Origin: Pseudomonas songnenensis | GTDB lineage: Bacteria > Pseudomonadota > Gammaproteobacteria > Pseudomonadales > Pseudomonadaceae | Reading direction: 5' to 3' | NCBI RefSeq assembly: GCF_003696315.1 | Contig: NZ_RFFN01000009.1 | Span: forward strand, 54,528-118,527 | DNA length: 64,000 nt | Shown: piece after piece, positions 36,775-44,470 of the stretch | How positions within the stretch are numbered: the stretch's first letter is position 1 | Layout of the letters: every line of letters begins with the position of its first letter | Position numbers and translations under genes: made by a program | Notes under the pieces: generated by a model | What the model was told of the DNA's origin: nothing | What the model saw: the letters and a program-made list of their open reading frames with translations, nothing else | Database searches by the model: none

Positions 36775-37953
36775 TCAGGAAATGCGCTTGCACTCGGCGC
36801 TGGGCAACTGCTCCCCGCTGAGCAGACCGAACGCCTCGGCGAGGGGGCGGAACAGAATCCGGTTCGATTGCGTGCTGTGGATCGACTCCTGGATCAGCGT
36901 CTGCATGACCTGCTCCTGCACCTTGCGCGGTAGGCCGGGATAGATCGGCAGGCAAAGTACCTTGCGACTCAGCGCCCGCGAGCGAGGTTGTGGCACCTGC
37001 GGCTGGAGGTGTTCGAGGGTGTCCAGCGAAGGATAGAAATAGCGACGCGGATTGATGCCGCTTTCATTGAGCTGTGTTCGGCTACGCAACAACTGGTTTT
37101 CATCGGCCAGCGCAACGGGGAAGTAGCTGTAGTTGCCCTGTGATTCCGGTTGCGGCTTCTGCAGGTCGAAATGGTCGCCGAGCCGGCGGGCGTATCGATG
37201 GCCGATCTCCGCGCGGCACTCGAGGATCAATTCGATATCGTCGAGCACGCACATACCCATGGCTGCCGAGAACTCATTGAGTTTGGCGTTGATGCCGATG
37301 CCTTCGATCTGATCGGTATCGACGATGCCGAAATTGCAGAGCAGGCGAACCCGCTCGGCCAGGTCATCGTCATCGGTGACGATGGCGCCGCCCTCGATGG
37401 TGTGAAACAGTTTGGTGGCGTGGAAACTCAGCGTACTGATATCGCCCCAGCTGTAGACCGAGCGTCCTTTATAAAGGGAGCCGAAGGCGTGAGCGCCGTC
37501 ATAGATGACCTTGAGGTTGTGCTGGCGCGCGATTTGCCCGATACGCTCGACGTCACAGGGGTTGCCGAACACATGGGTGGCCACGATGGCCGTTGTGTCA
37601 GGTTCGATATGCCGCATGATCTGGTTCGGATCGAGGTTCCAGGTCGCCGGATCGATGTCGGCGAAGATTGGCCTGATCCCTTCCCACTGCAGCGAGCTGG
37701 TCGTCGCGACGAAGCTGAACGGCGTGGTTATTGCGCTGCCGGTAATTCCCAGTGCCCGGTAGGCAATCTGCAATGCAATGGTTCCGTTGTTGGTGAGAAT
37801 GATGTTGCGCACCCCGAGGTAGTCCTTGAGGCGTTGCTCGAGTGCAGTCACAAGCGGGCCATGGTTGGTGAGCCAGCCGGTGTTGTAGATCCGGTCTACA
37901 TACGCCTTGAACTTGTTCTTGTTGCCCAGGTAGGACTTGGTCACGTTGATCAT
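36775..37953 (-). CDS. DegT/DnrJ/EryC1-family sugar aminotransferase
   Basis: The 392-residue PLP enzyme has the cofactor lysine Lys181 in SFHATKLFHTIEGG and Asp152 in YDGAHAFGS, which contacts the pyridine ring. It resembles enzymes that aminate 4-keto-6-deoxy nucleotide sugars (VioA/FdtB/DesI types), so it probably makes a 4- or 3-amino-dideoxy sugar for the exopolysaccharide. The required dTDP-sugar synthesis genes are not in the window. It is second in the operon, after the predicted oxygenase gene. Confidence 0.9.
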   Translation of the reverse strand: MINVTKSYLGNKNKFKAYVDRIYNTGWLTNHGPLVTALEQRLKDYLGVRNIILTNNGTIALQIAYRALGITGSAITTPFSFVATTSSLQWEGIRPIFADIDPATWNLDPNQIMRHIEPDTTAIVATHVFGNPCDVERIGQIARQHNLKVIYDGAHAFGSLYKGRSVYSWGDISTLSFHATKLFHTIEGGAIVTDDDDLAERVRLLCNFGIVDTDQIEGIGINAKLNEFSAAMGMCVLDDIELILECRAEIGHRYARRLGDHFDLQKPQPESQGNYSYFPVALADENQLLRSRTQLNESGINPRRYFYPSLDTLEHLQPQVPQPRSRALSRKVLCLPIYPGLPRKVQEQVMQTLIQESIHSTQSNRILFRPLAEAFGLLSGEQLPSAECKRIS

Positions 37954-38027
37954 GGTGATTTCCTTATCGAAGCTCAGCCACCCCGGATGGCATCCGGGGG
38001 TTATCGCTGGGTGCTACAGCTGGGCGC

Positions 38028-38801
38028 TCAGACGGGATGCTGCGCACCGATTGCGCTTGCCCGCCGTGCTCTGCGTTGGTTGTGCCTGAGGATCATGCGG
38101 GTCATCAGGCTGCCGGCGTGGGGATCGCCGTAATGGAAGATGGCAGTAGCGCGCAGCTGTGCCGGGTCACAAGGTTCGTTGGCATGCAGGGATCGATAGC
38201 CCCAGAACAGGTAGAGATTGCCTGGTGCCAGTTGCAGGCGCTGTGGCCGGAGCAGCCCGAGGCCTATCGCGCGGGTAATCAGTTTGCGACTCAACTTGTT
38301 CTGTAGCAGTGCCTTCTCCAGCACGTTGACCAGCACGTACTTGCGAAGCTTGCGCAGGTTGGGAAACAGCAGCAGATCTCCGCGCTGGTCGCCGTCCTGC
38401 GGAATTTCCACCGGCAGCAGTGCCGTTACCAGGGAAGCGTCGTAGTGGAAGCAGTTCGATTCCTTGCGGCCGGTCTGACCCTGCACGCATCGCATCACCA
38501 GATAGATGCGCTTGCTCGGCGCTGCCTTGCCAGCGCCGAGCTGGTACACGTCGTCCAGCAGCGACTGGAACTCCGGTGCGCTGCTCAATGTGGCAAGCAG
38601 CGACCCGGATACCTGTTCACCGTCGTGATGAGCGAAGTATTCCCCGTGATGCTGCCGAGCCTGCTCGTAAACTTGCTCGCGCAGTTGAGTTAGTTGCAGG
38701 GTGTTCAAGTAGCCGGGTATGCAGGCGTAGCCATTTTGATTGATGTCCCGCGCAATCAATGCCTTGTCCTGATCTTCCGTTCCATAAAAGATTGTTGACA
38801 C
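38028..38801 (-). CDS. Predicted Fe(II)/2-oxoglutarate-dependent oxygenase, first gene of EPS operon
   Basis: The 257-residue soluble protein shows a plausible metal triad His119-x-Asp121 (CFHYDASLV) and His206 (YRSLHANEP), plus Arg217 eleven residues later, which would bind 2-oxoglutarate. This spacing is that of phytanoyl-CoA-hydroxylase-like enzymes. I recognise no closer family. A GTG start at 38801 follows AGGGAGAACTATC. As first gene of the polysaccharide operon, directly before the aminotransferase, it may hydroxylate a sugar or its acyl substituent. The call rests on motif spacing and is moderate. Confidence 0.7.
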   Translation of the reverse strand: MSTIFYGTEDQDKALIARDINQNGYACIPGYLNTLQLTQLREQVYEQARQHHGEYFAHHDGEQVSGSLLATLSSAPEFQSLLDDVYQLGAGKAAPSKRIYLVMRCVQGQTGRKESNCFHYDASLVTALLPVEIPQDGDQRGDLLLFPNLRKLRKYVLVNVLEKALLQNKLSRKLITRAIGLGLLRPQRLQLAPGNLYLFWGYRSLHANEPCDPAQLRATAIFHYGDPHAGSLMTRMILRHNQRRARRASAIGAQHPV

Positions 38802-38977
38802 GATAGTTCTCCCTGCGCAAAGGCGAGGCGAAACGGTTTGGTCGAGTCGCAGCTACTGCGCGCCGCTGCTGGTCGGCGTTCTGAGTGGAAATAAAGAGAA
38901 GCGGCGTAATGCCTGGGCAGTAGGTTGTAACCAGTCGGCAGAAACTAATATTGTTCTAAGGAATTTTTATTTAGAAA

Positions 38978-38988
38978 AAGCTACCGCC
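38978..38988 (-). promoter_or_regulatory. ops element (RfaH recruitment site)
   Basis: The minus strand reads GGCGGTAGCTT, an exact match to the ops consensus GGCGGTAGCNT. It lies about 180 bp upstream of the first EPS gene in the transcribed orientation, as in JUMPstart leaders. An RfaH-type protein is encoded in the same operon. Confidence 0.8.
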
Positions 38989-39271
38989 ATCGACGTGTCT
39001 ACTTGTCGATTTTAATGACTTGTATGTTGTTTCCCCATGCTCTACGCCGGCTGACGCTCGCGTCCGGCTTTGAAAGATTCGGGCATGGCTACCGCACTCC
39101 GGGCACTCTACAGAGCCCCGAATCTCTCAATGTTAATGGCGAACGAGCCTGCATCGCTTCTTTAGCAAGCGATACTAATCAGGCAGGGGGATTTAACTCT
39201 TGCGTCGCAAAACTTGACCTGTCCAGTTGGTCTTAAACTGCCCTGCAACGTATTGCTCCCTGTTGCGAATA

Positions 39272-39300
39272 GATATCCGTCATAACGTGAACCAAGTCAA
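39272..39300 (-). promoter_or_regulatory. Weak candidate promoter for the EPS operon
   Basis: On the minus strand TTGACT (complement of 39295-39300) is followed after 17 bp by GATATC (39272-39277). The -35 is good and the -10 is poor. It would place the ops element about 280 bp into the leader. Confidence 0.25.
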
Positions 39301-39638
39301 GCTAGGGAGCCAAAAAAATGTTGGGCTTGGCTGCTGGGGAGTGGTTAAGCTGGCTAAATCATTGAAGCGAATAGAATTTTGTTTTTGATGTGCGCTGGCC
39401 TGGGGCTATCATCAATTGGTTATAGGGAGCTTCATAATTAGCTCTAAGCTGAATAAATCAGCTGACCCATTATGGCTATAAGTGCTGCATGCATAAACAA
39501 AGGGAGTATTATTCCGAGTGTGTTGAGCAACTACTCTGGTAAAGAGTTAATTCTTTTGGCTTCCGTTCCTGAGTGCGCCTTACTAGGCGTAGACAAGCTG
39601 GCTTGTCGGCCCGTGGCAAAAAAAAAGACACGCAAACG

Positions 39639-39668
39639 AAAAAGGCCACTCGTCTGAGTGGCCTTTTC
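39639..39668 (-). terminator. Terminator of initiator tRNA copy 1
   Basis: The stem pairs AAGGCCACTC with GAGTGGCCTT and is followed on the minus strand by a T-rich run. It is nearly the same hairpin as that of copy 2. Confidence 0.85.
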
Positions 39669-39674
39669 GTGATT

Positions 39675-39751
<77 letters not shown>

Positions 39752-39763
39752 TCTGTGGGGCGC

Positions 39764-39791
39764 ATTCTACAGAGTGAAGGCTCTTTGTCAA
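39764..39791 (-). promoter_or_regulatory. Promoter of initiator tRNA copy 1
   Basis: On the minus strand TTGACA (complement of 39786-39791), a 16-bp spacer and TAGAAT (39764-39769) are followed by a GC-rich discriminator, typical of stable-RNA promoters. Confidence 0.8.
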
Positions 39792-39887
39792 TCGGAATGG
39801 CGAGAAAAGGGTAATTCATTCAAATGCTTAGCTTCGCGCCGTCGATTATGTAGGCGCGGCTGGGCCATGAGAATCTCGGTGCGAAAA

Positions 39888-39912
39888 AAAGGCCACTCAT
39901 TGAGTGGCCTTT
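39888..39912 (-). terminator. Terminator of initiator tRNA copy 2
   Basis: The arms AAAGGCCACTCA and TGAGTGGCCTTT form the stem, followed on the minus strand by seven Ts. It ends copy 2 before the promoter of copy 1, so the two are separate units. Confidence 0.9.
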
Positions 39913-39918
39913 GAAATT

Positions 39919-39995
<77 letters not shown>

Positions 39996-40001
39996 ATGCG
40001 C

Positions 40002-40029
40002 ATTCTACAGCTTCAAATGCTGCTGTCAC
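40002..40029 (-). promoter_or_regulatory. Promoter of initiator tRNA copy 2
   Basis: On the minus strand GTGACA (complement of 40024-40029), a 16-bp spacer and TAGAAT (40002-40007). The 13-mer around the -10 (GCGCATTCTACAG on the plus strand) is shared with copy 1. Confidence 0.7.
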
Positions 40030-40059
40030 GGATTTATTTCAAAAAGATGGAAATAGCCG

Positions 40060-40236
40060 TCAGGCATGCCAGGAGGGGAGGGTGGTCGGATCTACCGACG
40101 CCGGCGATGGACGATGCGGCTCCGGCCGTGTCTGTGGATGATGGCGTCGCGCAACCCGCATCATTCCCCAAAGCATGGCAAGCGCAACTGACAGCCAGCC
40201 TAGAAAGATCATTGCCAGTATCAGCGCAGGTTCCAT
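40060..40236 (-). CDS. Small single-pass membrane protein, 58 residues, unknown
   Basis: Beginning at ATG 40236 the product has a hydrophobic helix over residues about 4-26 (ALILAMIFLGWLSVALAMLW) and then a basic, proline-rich tail. AGAGGGA lies at a suitable distance upstream. The reading frame is open further upstream, but the hydrophobic start is the plausible one. It sits just upstream of the initiator tRNA promoter on the same strand. No family recognised. Confidence 0.5.
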   Translation of the reverse strand: MEPALILAMIFLGWLSVALAMLWGMMRVARRHHPQTRPEPHRPSPASVDPTTLPSWHA

Positions 40237-40386
40237 CCGGTGCTTCCCTCTGTGATCCAAATTCGTCCTTGTGGTTGTGACCCCAGCGGCGGAAAGCGGT
40301 TCCGGTATGCCATCGGTCGCTCGCCACTGCACTCTAAACCGCGAGTGCTGCCCAATTATCAGGTGGACGATGCGGAGGTGCCCGAC

Positions 40387-40701
40387 ATGCGTATTCAGCT
40401 CGGTTTAGTCATTGCAGTCCTTGCCTCGACGGTAGGTGCACAGAGTCTGGAGTTGCCCTTTGCGGGAGTTCCGCTCGCTCAGAACACGGGTGCGGCAGAT
40501 CGTGGCGCTGCTGGAAACGGGTCGATGGGCATCGGCGGCGGGCTCGACTACTTGGATGAGGAGCAGCGCGCCACATCGGCGGATTCAGCATCCGAAAAAG
40601 CTTCGTCAAAGCAGGACAGTTCCGCGGAGCCTGGCCATGGCGGTAACGAGACCGACATGGAGCACCGGCGGCGTCCGAAGCTGGAAAAGCGCAGCGACTG
40701 A
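40387..40701 (+). CDS. Small secreted protein, 104 residues, unknown
   Basis: The start at ATG 40387 follows GGAGGTGCCCGAC and gives a clear signal peptide (RIQLGLVIAVLASTVGA, cleavage near residue 18). The mature protein is polar, with Gly- and Ser-rich parts and a strongly basic end (EHRRRPKLEKR). No cysteine and no known domain is seen. It is followed after 29 bp by a second small secreted protein gene of similar character, so the two may form a unit. Confidence 0.65.
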   Translation: MRIQLGLVIAVLASTVGAQSLELPFAGVPLAQNTGAADRGAAGNGSMGIGGGLDYLDEEQRATSADSASEKASSKQDSSAEPGHGGNETDMEHRRRPKLEKRSD

Positions 40702-40730
40702 CGCTGCCCTTGTTTACCGAGGAGGTAGCC

Positions 40731-41027
40731 ATGAAACGAGCACTTACATCCGTTGCGGTATTGCTTCTGGCTTGTTCGGGGGGAGCCCTGGCTGGCTCAT
40801 CGGAGCAGAAACCTGACGACAACTCCAGTAATGCCGTGGGTGGTTCAACGCTCGAATCGAATGCGCCGAACGCACGCCATGCTGATAAAGAATCGTCTGA
40901 GCGCCAGCGGCGATCCGCTGACGAGCAGGACGAGCTGGGCACGATGGGTACTGGCAACACCGGTACTACTGGAGGAATGGGCGCTACCACGGGAACCGAT
41001 ACGATAGGCGGCACGGTCGAGGAATAG
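40731..41027 (+). CDS. Small secreted Gly/Thr-rich protein, 98 residues, unknown
   Basis: GAGGAGGTAGCC before ATG 40731 is a strong ribosome-binding site. The N-terminus KRALTSVAVLLLACSGGALAG is a signal peptide. A Cys at residue 14 within LLACSGG is a possible but imperfect lipobox. The mature part is hydrophilic and ends in a low-complexity Gly/Thr/Met stretch (TGNTGTTGGMGATTG). Function unknown. A good terminator follows at 41067-41095. Confidence 0.7.
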   Translation: MKRALTSVAVLLLACSGGALAGSSEQKPDDNSSNAVGGSTLESNAPNARHADKESSERQRRSADEQDELGTMGTGNTGTTGGMGATTGTDTIGGTVEE

Positions 41028-41066
41028 ATAGTCGACGACGGATGTCAGGCCAGGCGTGATTCACAA

Positions 41067-41095
41067 GGCGGGCATCCGTACAATGCCCGCCTTTC
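41067..41095 (+). terminator. Intrinsic terminator before dusC
   Basis: GGCGGGCAT (41067-41075) pairs with ATGCCCGCC (41083-41091), followed by TTTC. It ends the small secreted-protein unit. Confidence 0.8.
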
Positions 41096-41113
41096 ATTAT
41101 CTCGTGGCGTGAT

Positions 41114-42085
41114 ATGCAGATTGCTTTGGCACCCATGGAAGGGCTAGTCGACGAAATCCTTCGCGACGTACTCACCCGCATGGGCGGAGTGGACTGGTGC
41201 GTGACCGAGTTCATTCGCGTTTCCGACCGTCTATTGCCACAAAGCAGCTTTCGCAAGCTTGCACCCGAGCTGAGGTCTGGCGCCGTGACCCGTGCCGGCA
41301 CGCCGGTGCGCGTCCAGTTGCTCGGTTCCGACCCGGTTTGTCTTGCGGATAACGCCGCCTATGCCAGCTCACTGGGCGCGCCGGCTATCGACCTGAATTT
41401 TGGTTGCCCGGCCAAGACGGTGAACAAGTCGCGCGGCGGCGCCATCCTGCTCAAGGAGCCGGAGCTGCTGCACGCTATCCTGTGCGAGGTGCGGCGCGCC
41501 GTGCCTGCGCATATCCCGGTTACCGCCAAGATGCGCCTTGGGTTCGACAGCCCCGATAGCGCCATCGACTGCGCTCGCGCGCTGGTCGACGGTGGGGCAG
41601 AGCAGCTGGTAGTGCACGCGCGGACCAAAGTCGAAGGCTACAAGCCGCCCGCGCACTGGGAGTGGATTGCGCGCGTGCAGGAAGCGGTATCGGTGCCCGT
41701 CTACGCCAATGGCGATATCTGGTCGCTGGCCGACTGGCGGCGCTGCCGGGAGGTCAGCGGGGCGGAGAACATCATGCTGGGTCGCGGCCTGGTTTCCCGA
41801 CCGGATCTGGCACGGCAGATCGCTGCAGCGAAACAGGGCCTGAGTATCCCGGACATGAGCTGGGCAGGGTTCCAACCGACACTGGTGGACTTCTGGCAAC
41901 AGGCCCGCGGCAAGATTGCGCCACGCTATGCGCCCGGCAGGCTCAAACAGTGGCTGGCATTGCTGACGCGCAACTACCCCGAAGCCGTGGTGCTGTTCTC
42001 GGCCTTGCGGCGGGAAAACGACTGCGCACGCATCGACGCGATGCTCGGCGTCGATACCGGCATTCAGACCGCGGCATTGGGTTAG
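41114..42085 (+). CDS. dusC: tRNA-dihydrouridine synthase C
   Basis: This FMN-dependent enzyme reduces U16 of tRNA. The 323-residue protein begins [20 protein letters not shown], with catalytic Cys98 in [16 protein letters not shown] at the same position as in E. coli DusC. The barrel and a C-terminal helical domain are complete. The ribosome-binding site is weak and the gene starts only 19 bp after a terminator, so its promoter must overlap that region or lie within it. It is convergent with the SDR gene, 6 bp apart. Confidence 0.95.
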   Translation: MQIALAPMEGLVDEILRDVLTRMGGVDWCVTEFIRVSDRLLPQSSFRKLAPELRSGAVTRAGTPVRVQLLGSDPVCLADNAAYASSLGAPAIDLNFGCPAKTVNKSRGGAILLKEPELLHAILCEVRRAVPAHIPVTAKMRLGFDSPDSAIDCARALVDGGAEQLVVHARTKVEGYKPPAHWEWIARVQEAVSVPVYANGDIWSLADWRRCREVSGAENIMLGRGLVSRPDLARQIAAAKQGLSIPDMSWAGFQPTLVDFWQQARGKIAPRYAPGRLKQWLALLTRNYPEAVVLFSALRRENDCARIDAMLGVDTGIQTAALG

Positions 42086-42091
42086 TACCGA

Positions 42092-42838
42092 TCAGCGCCC
42101 GCCACTGACGTCCAGCAGCGCGCCGGTGGTATAGCTGGCTTGCTCGCTGGCCAGCCATAGAATGGCTTCGGCGATCTCCTCGGCCTGACCTCCGCGCCCC
42201 ATGGGCACGCTGGCCTTGACCCGCTCGATGCGGTCCGGTTCGCCACCGCTGGCATGGATGTCGGTATGGATGACACCGGGGCGCACCCCATTGACCCGAA
42301 TGCCTTCCCCTGCGACTTCCTTGGCCAGACCCAGGGTCATGCTGTCGATGGCACCCTTGGCCGCCGCGTAGTCGATGTACTCGCCGGGCGCGCCCAGCCG
42401 CGCGGCGATGGAAGAGAGATTGATGATCGACCCGCCCCGGCCGCCATTTTTCGTGGACATTCGTTTGATCGCCTCGCGTGCGCACAGGAAGCTGCCGATC
42501 ACATTGGCGCCCAGCACGCGGGTCCAGCGCGCCGCATCCATCTTTTCTAGACGCATCTGCTGTTCGAGCATGCCGGCGTTGTTGACCAGCACGTCCAGGT
42601 GTCCAAACTCCCTGTCTATGACGTCGAACATCGCTAGCACCTGATCTTCATCGGCGACGTCGGCCTTGACGGTGATTGCCGACACGCCCGCAGCACGGAT
42701 CTGTTCGAGCACTTGGTTTGCTGCGTCTTCGCGCTGGTGGTAATTGAGGCAGAGGGCGTAGCCCTGGCGGGCTGCAAGCCGCGCCGTGGCGGCGCCAATG
42801 CCGCGGCTGGCGCCTGTGATCAGCATGACTCTGGACAT
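42092..42838 (-). CDS. Short-chain dehydrogenase/reductase
   Basis: This 248-residue classical SDR carries cofactor motif TGASRGIG (residues 8-15), structural NNAG near residue 87, and catalytic Ser/Tyr/Lys including YAAAK around residue 156. The segment after the first strand (LNYHQRED) lacks an acidic residue at its end, which slightly favours NADP(H). The substrate is not predictable; sugar-dehydrogenase- and FabG-like members look similar. It is monocistronic. Confidence 0.88.
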   Translation of the reverse strand: MSRVMLITGASRGIGAATARLAARQGYALCLNYHQREDAANQVLEQIRAAGVSAITVKADVADEDQVLAMFDVIDREFGHLDVLVNNAGMLEQQMRLEKMDAARWTRVLGANVIGSFLCAREAIKRMSTKNGGRGGSIINLSSIAARLGAPGEYIDYAAAKGAIDSMTLGLAKEVAGEGIRVNGVRPGVIHTDIHASGGEPDRIERVKASVPMGRGGQAEEIAEAILWLASEQASYTTGALLDVSGGR

Positions 42839-42873
42839 GTGCTACCTCTCGTCGCCTGGCTCGTTTGCGGCCT

Positions 42874-42901
42874 CTTGAAATCCGTTGCGCGGTTCTTATT
42901 T
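42874..42901 (+). promoter_or_regulatory. Sigma-32-like heat-shock promoter
   Basis: A perfect -35 CTTGAAA (42874-42880), a 14-bp spacer and a partial -10 CTTATTT (42895-42901) match the sigma-32 pattern and stand immediately upstream of a small heat-shock gene. Confidence 0.7.
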
Positions 42902-42908
42902 AGGCCTC

Positions 42909-42963
42909 AGCGGGATGCCGAAGTCGGGTCCCGCCTGTTTCAACTCGCTGATTTCAGGAGGTT
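42909..42963 (+). promoter_or_regulatory. ROSE-like RNA thermometer in the hsp20 leader
   Basis: The leader has a stable first hairpin (GCGGGA 42910-42915 with TCCCGC 42929-42934, and inner CCGA/TCGG). A second, weak hairpin has TCGCT (42945-42949) facing the AGGAGG ribosome-binding site, closed by CTGA/TCAG and including a G-G mismatch (42947 with 42958). This is the ROSE pattern: the site is masked at low temperature and opens on heating. Confidence 0.7.
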
Positions 42964-42967
42964 TATC

Positions 42968-43414
42968 ATGAGTTCATTCCCCATGGCCCCTCTGTTCCGG
43001 CAATCCGTGGGCTTTGATCGCTTCAACGACCTGTTCGAGTCGGCCCTGCGTAACGACACCGGCAGCTCGTATCCACCCTACAACATCGAGAAACACGGCG
43101 ACGATCAGTATCGCATCGTGGTGGCTGCCGCCGGTTTTCAGGAAGCCGACCTCGATCTGCAGGTAGAGCGTAGCGTGCTGACCATCACCGGCGGGCGCCG
43201 CGAGAACGAGGCGGAGAACGTCACCTATCTACATCAGGGCATCGCCCAGCGGGCATTCAAGCTGTCGTTCCGCCTGGCCGATCACATCGAAGTGAAGGGT
43301 GCAGCGCTTAGTAGCGGCCTGCTCCACATCGATCTGGTCCGGGTCGTGCCGGAAGAGGCTAAGCCCAAGCGCATCCCGATCAATGCCGACCAGCGACCCG
43401 CGCTGGAGGGTTGA
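42968..43414 (+). CDS. ibpA: Small heat-shock protein IbpA/Hsp20
   Basis: This ATP-independent chaperone binds unfolding proteins. The 148-residue protein has an alpha-crystallin domain (about residues 35-125) with YNIEKHGDDQYRIVVAAAGF and the late RAFKLSFRLADH strand, plus a C-terminal KRIPI motif (I-x-I) for oligomer contact. ATG 42968 follows AGGAGG. It appears controlled twice: by a sigma-32-like promoter and by a ROSE-like thermometer in the leader. Confidence 0.95.
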   Translation: MSSFPMAPLFRQSVGFDRFNDLFESALRNDTGSSYPPYNIEKHGDDQYRIVVAAAGFQEADLDLQVERSVLTITGGRRENEAENVTYLHQGIAQRAFKLSFRLADHIEVKGAALSSGLLHIDLVRVVPEEAKPKRIPINADQRPALEG

Positions 43415-43428
43415 TTCGCTGACAGGAG

Positions 43429-43453
43429 AAGGGCGCCGAATGGCGCCCTTTTT
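43429..43453 (+). terminator. Intrinsic terminator after ibpA
   Basis: GGGCGCC (43431-43437), loop GAAT, GGCGCCC (43442-43448), then TTTTT. It lies between convergent ibpA and the LysR gene. Confidence 0.9.
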
Positions 43454-43465
43454 CATTCTGGCCAG

Positions 43466-44338
43466 TCAGTCGCGTTCGGCAGCCAGCAGCGCCATAAAAG
43501 CCCTGGCCGCATTGGACAGGGTACGCTCCCGGTGCAGGATGTAGCCGAGCTGTCGGGTCAGCTGGATGCCCGGCAGAGGCAGGCTGACGACCTGCGCGTC
43601 GAGCATACTGCGCGGCAGTACGCTCCAGGCAATCCCGATGGAAACCATCATCTTGATCGTCTCCATATAGTTGGTGCTCATGGTGATGTTGGGCGTCAGC
43701 CCCTCGCGCTCGAACAGGCGCTGGGCGATGTGGTGAGTGAAGGTGTTGCCGCCGGGGAATACCGCCGGATGGCCGGCGACATCCACCAGGGTGATATCCG
43801 CCTTGCTGGCCAATGGATGCTCGGGGGCGACGACGAAATCCAGCGGATCGTCCCAGACCTTCACCGCCAGTACCGGCTCGGCGGTTTGTGGCGCCAGGGT
43901 GATCACCGCGAGTTCGGCGCGGCCGTGCAGTACCTCGTCATAGGCCACTTCCGAATCGAGAAAACGGATATCCAGGCTGACCTGCGGGTGCGCGCGGGTA
44001 AAGGCGCGTAACAGAGGCGGCAGCCGATGCAGACCGATGTGATGGCTGGTCGCCAGGCTCAGTCGTCCGCCAATGTCGCCGTTGAGGTTGGTCAAGGCGC
44101 GGCGGGTGTCGTCCAGTACATTCAGGATCTGATAGGCGCGGGGGAGCAGGGCGCGGCCAGCTTCGGTGAGCCCAATCTCGCGGCCTAGCCGATCGAACAG
44201 GCGCACGTCCAGCTGCGCTTCCAGCGCGGCGATTCGCTTGCTCACCGCCGGTTGCGTCAGGTGCAGCCGCTCTGCGGCCAGCGAAAAGCCACCCGTTTCG
44301 GCGACAGCAATGAAAGCGTTGAGGTTGGCTAGGTCCAC
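43466..44338 (-). CDS. LysR-family regulator divergent from leuC
   Basis: The 290-residue protein has a winged HTH (ANLNAFIAVAETGGFSLAAE ... TQPAVSKRIAALEAQ, residues about 1-60) and a periplasmic-binding-like effector domain (about 90-290). The start codon is GTG at 44338. It is divergent from leuCDB, a linkage I recall from P. aeruginosa (PA3122), so it may respond to a branched-chain intermediate. The target genes are not certain. Confidence 0.9.
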   Translation of the reverse strand: MDLANLNAFIAVAETGGFSLAAERLHLTQPAVSKRIAALEAQLDVRLFDRLGREIGLTEAGRALLPRAYQILNVLDDTRRALTNLNGDIGGRLSLATSHHIGLHRLPPLLRAFTRAHPQVSLDIRFLDSEVAYDEVLHGRAELAVITLAPQTAEPVLAVKVWDDPLDFVVAPEHPLASKADITLVDVAGHPAVFPGGNTFTHHIAQRLFEREGLTPNITMSTNYMETIKMMVSIGIAWSVLPRSMLDAQVVSLPLPGIQLTRQLGYILHRERTLSNAARAFMALLAAERD

Positions 44339-44382
44339 GGGTCAGATTCCAGCTGGGAATGCATTGGATGAAAAATATGAAT

Positions 44383-44411
44383 TTGAGTAATTGAATGCAA
44401 GCCCCTAGCAT
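44383..44411 (+). promoter_or_regulatory. Candidate leuC promoter
   Basis: TTGAGT (44383-44388), a 17-bp spacer and TAGCAT (44406-44411) lie 60 bp upstream of leuC. The -35 is inside an interrupted repeat TGCATT (44360-44365) / AATGCA (44394-44399) that could be a LysR site. Confidence 0.45.
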
Positions 44412-44470
44412 CGACCCCATAAGCGCAAGGGCTATTCGCCCCGCATAGAAAACAGATGAGGAAAAGTCCG

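Larger units (their letters stand above)
38802..39638. other. Long AT-rich upstream region of the EPS operon
   Basis: About 840 bp without a credible gene lie between the EPS operon and the initiator tRNA pair. It contains the ops element (38978-38988) and a second GCGGTAGC copy (minus strand 39088-39095) enclosed by inverted repeats AGATTCGGG (39075-39083) and CCCGAATCT (39117-39125). Overlapping inverted repeats (GAGCT/AGCTC at 39427-39444; AGCTGA/TCAGCT at 39447-39463) and a weak minus-strand promoter candidate near 39272-39300 are also present. The lower GC suggests transferred or regulator-bound DNA. Confidence 0.6.

Noticed and set aside
39003..39236. 77-residue plus-strand ORF in the EPS upstream region
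   Set aside because: No credible ribosome-binding site, no domain, and it covers inverted repeats and the second ops core on the other strand.
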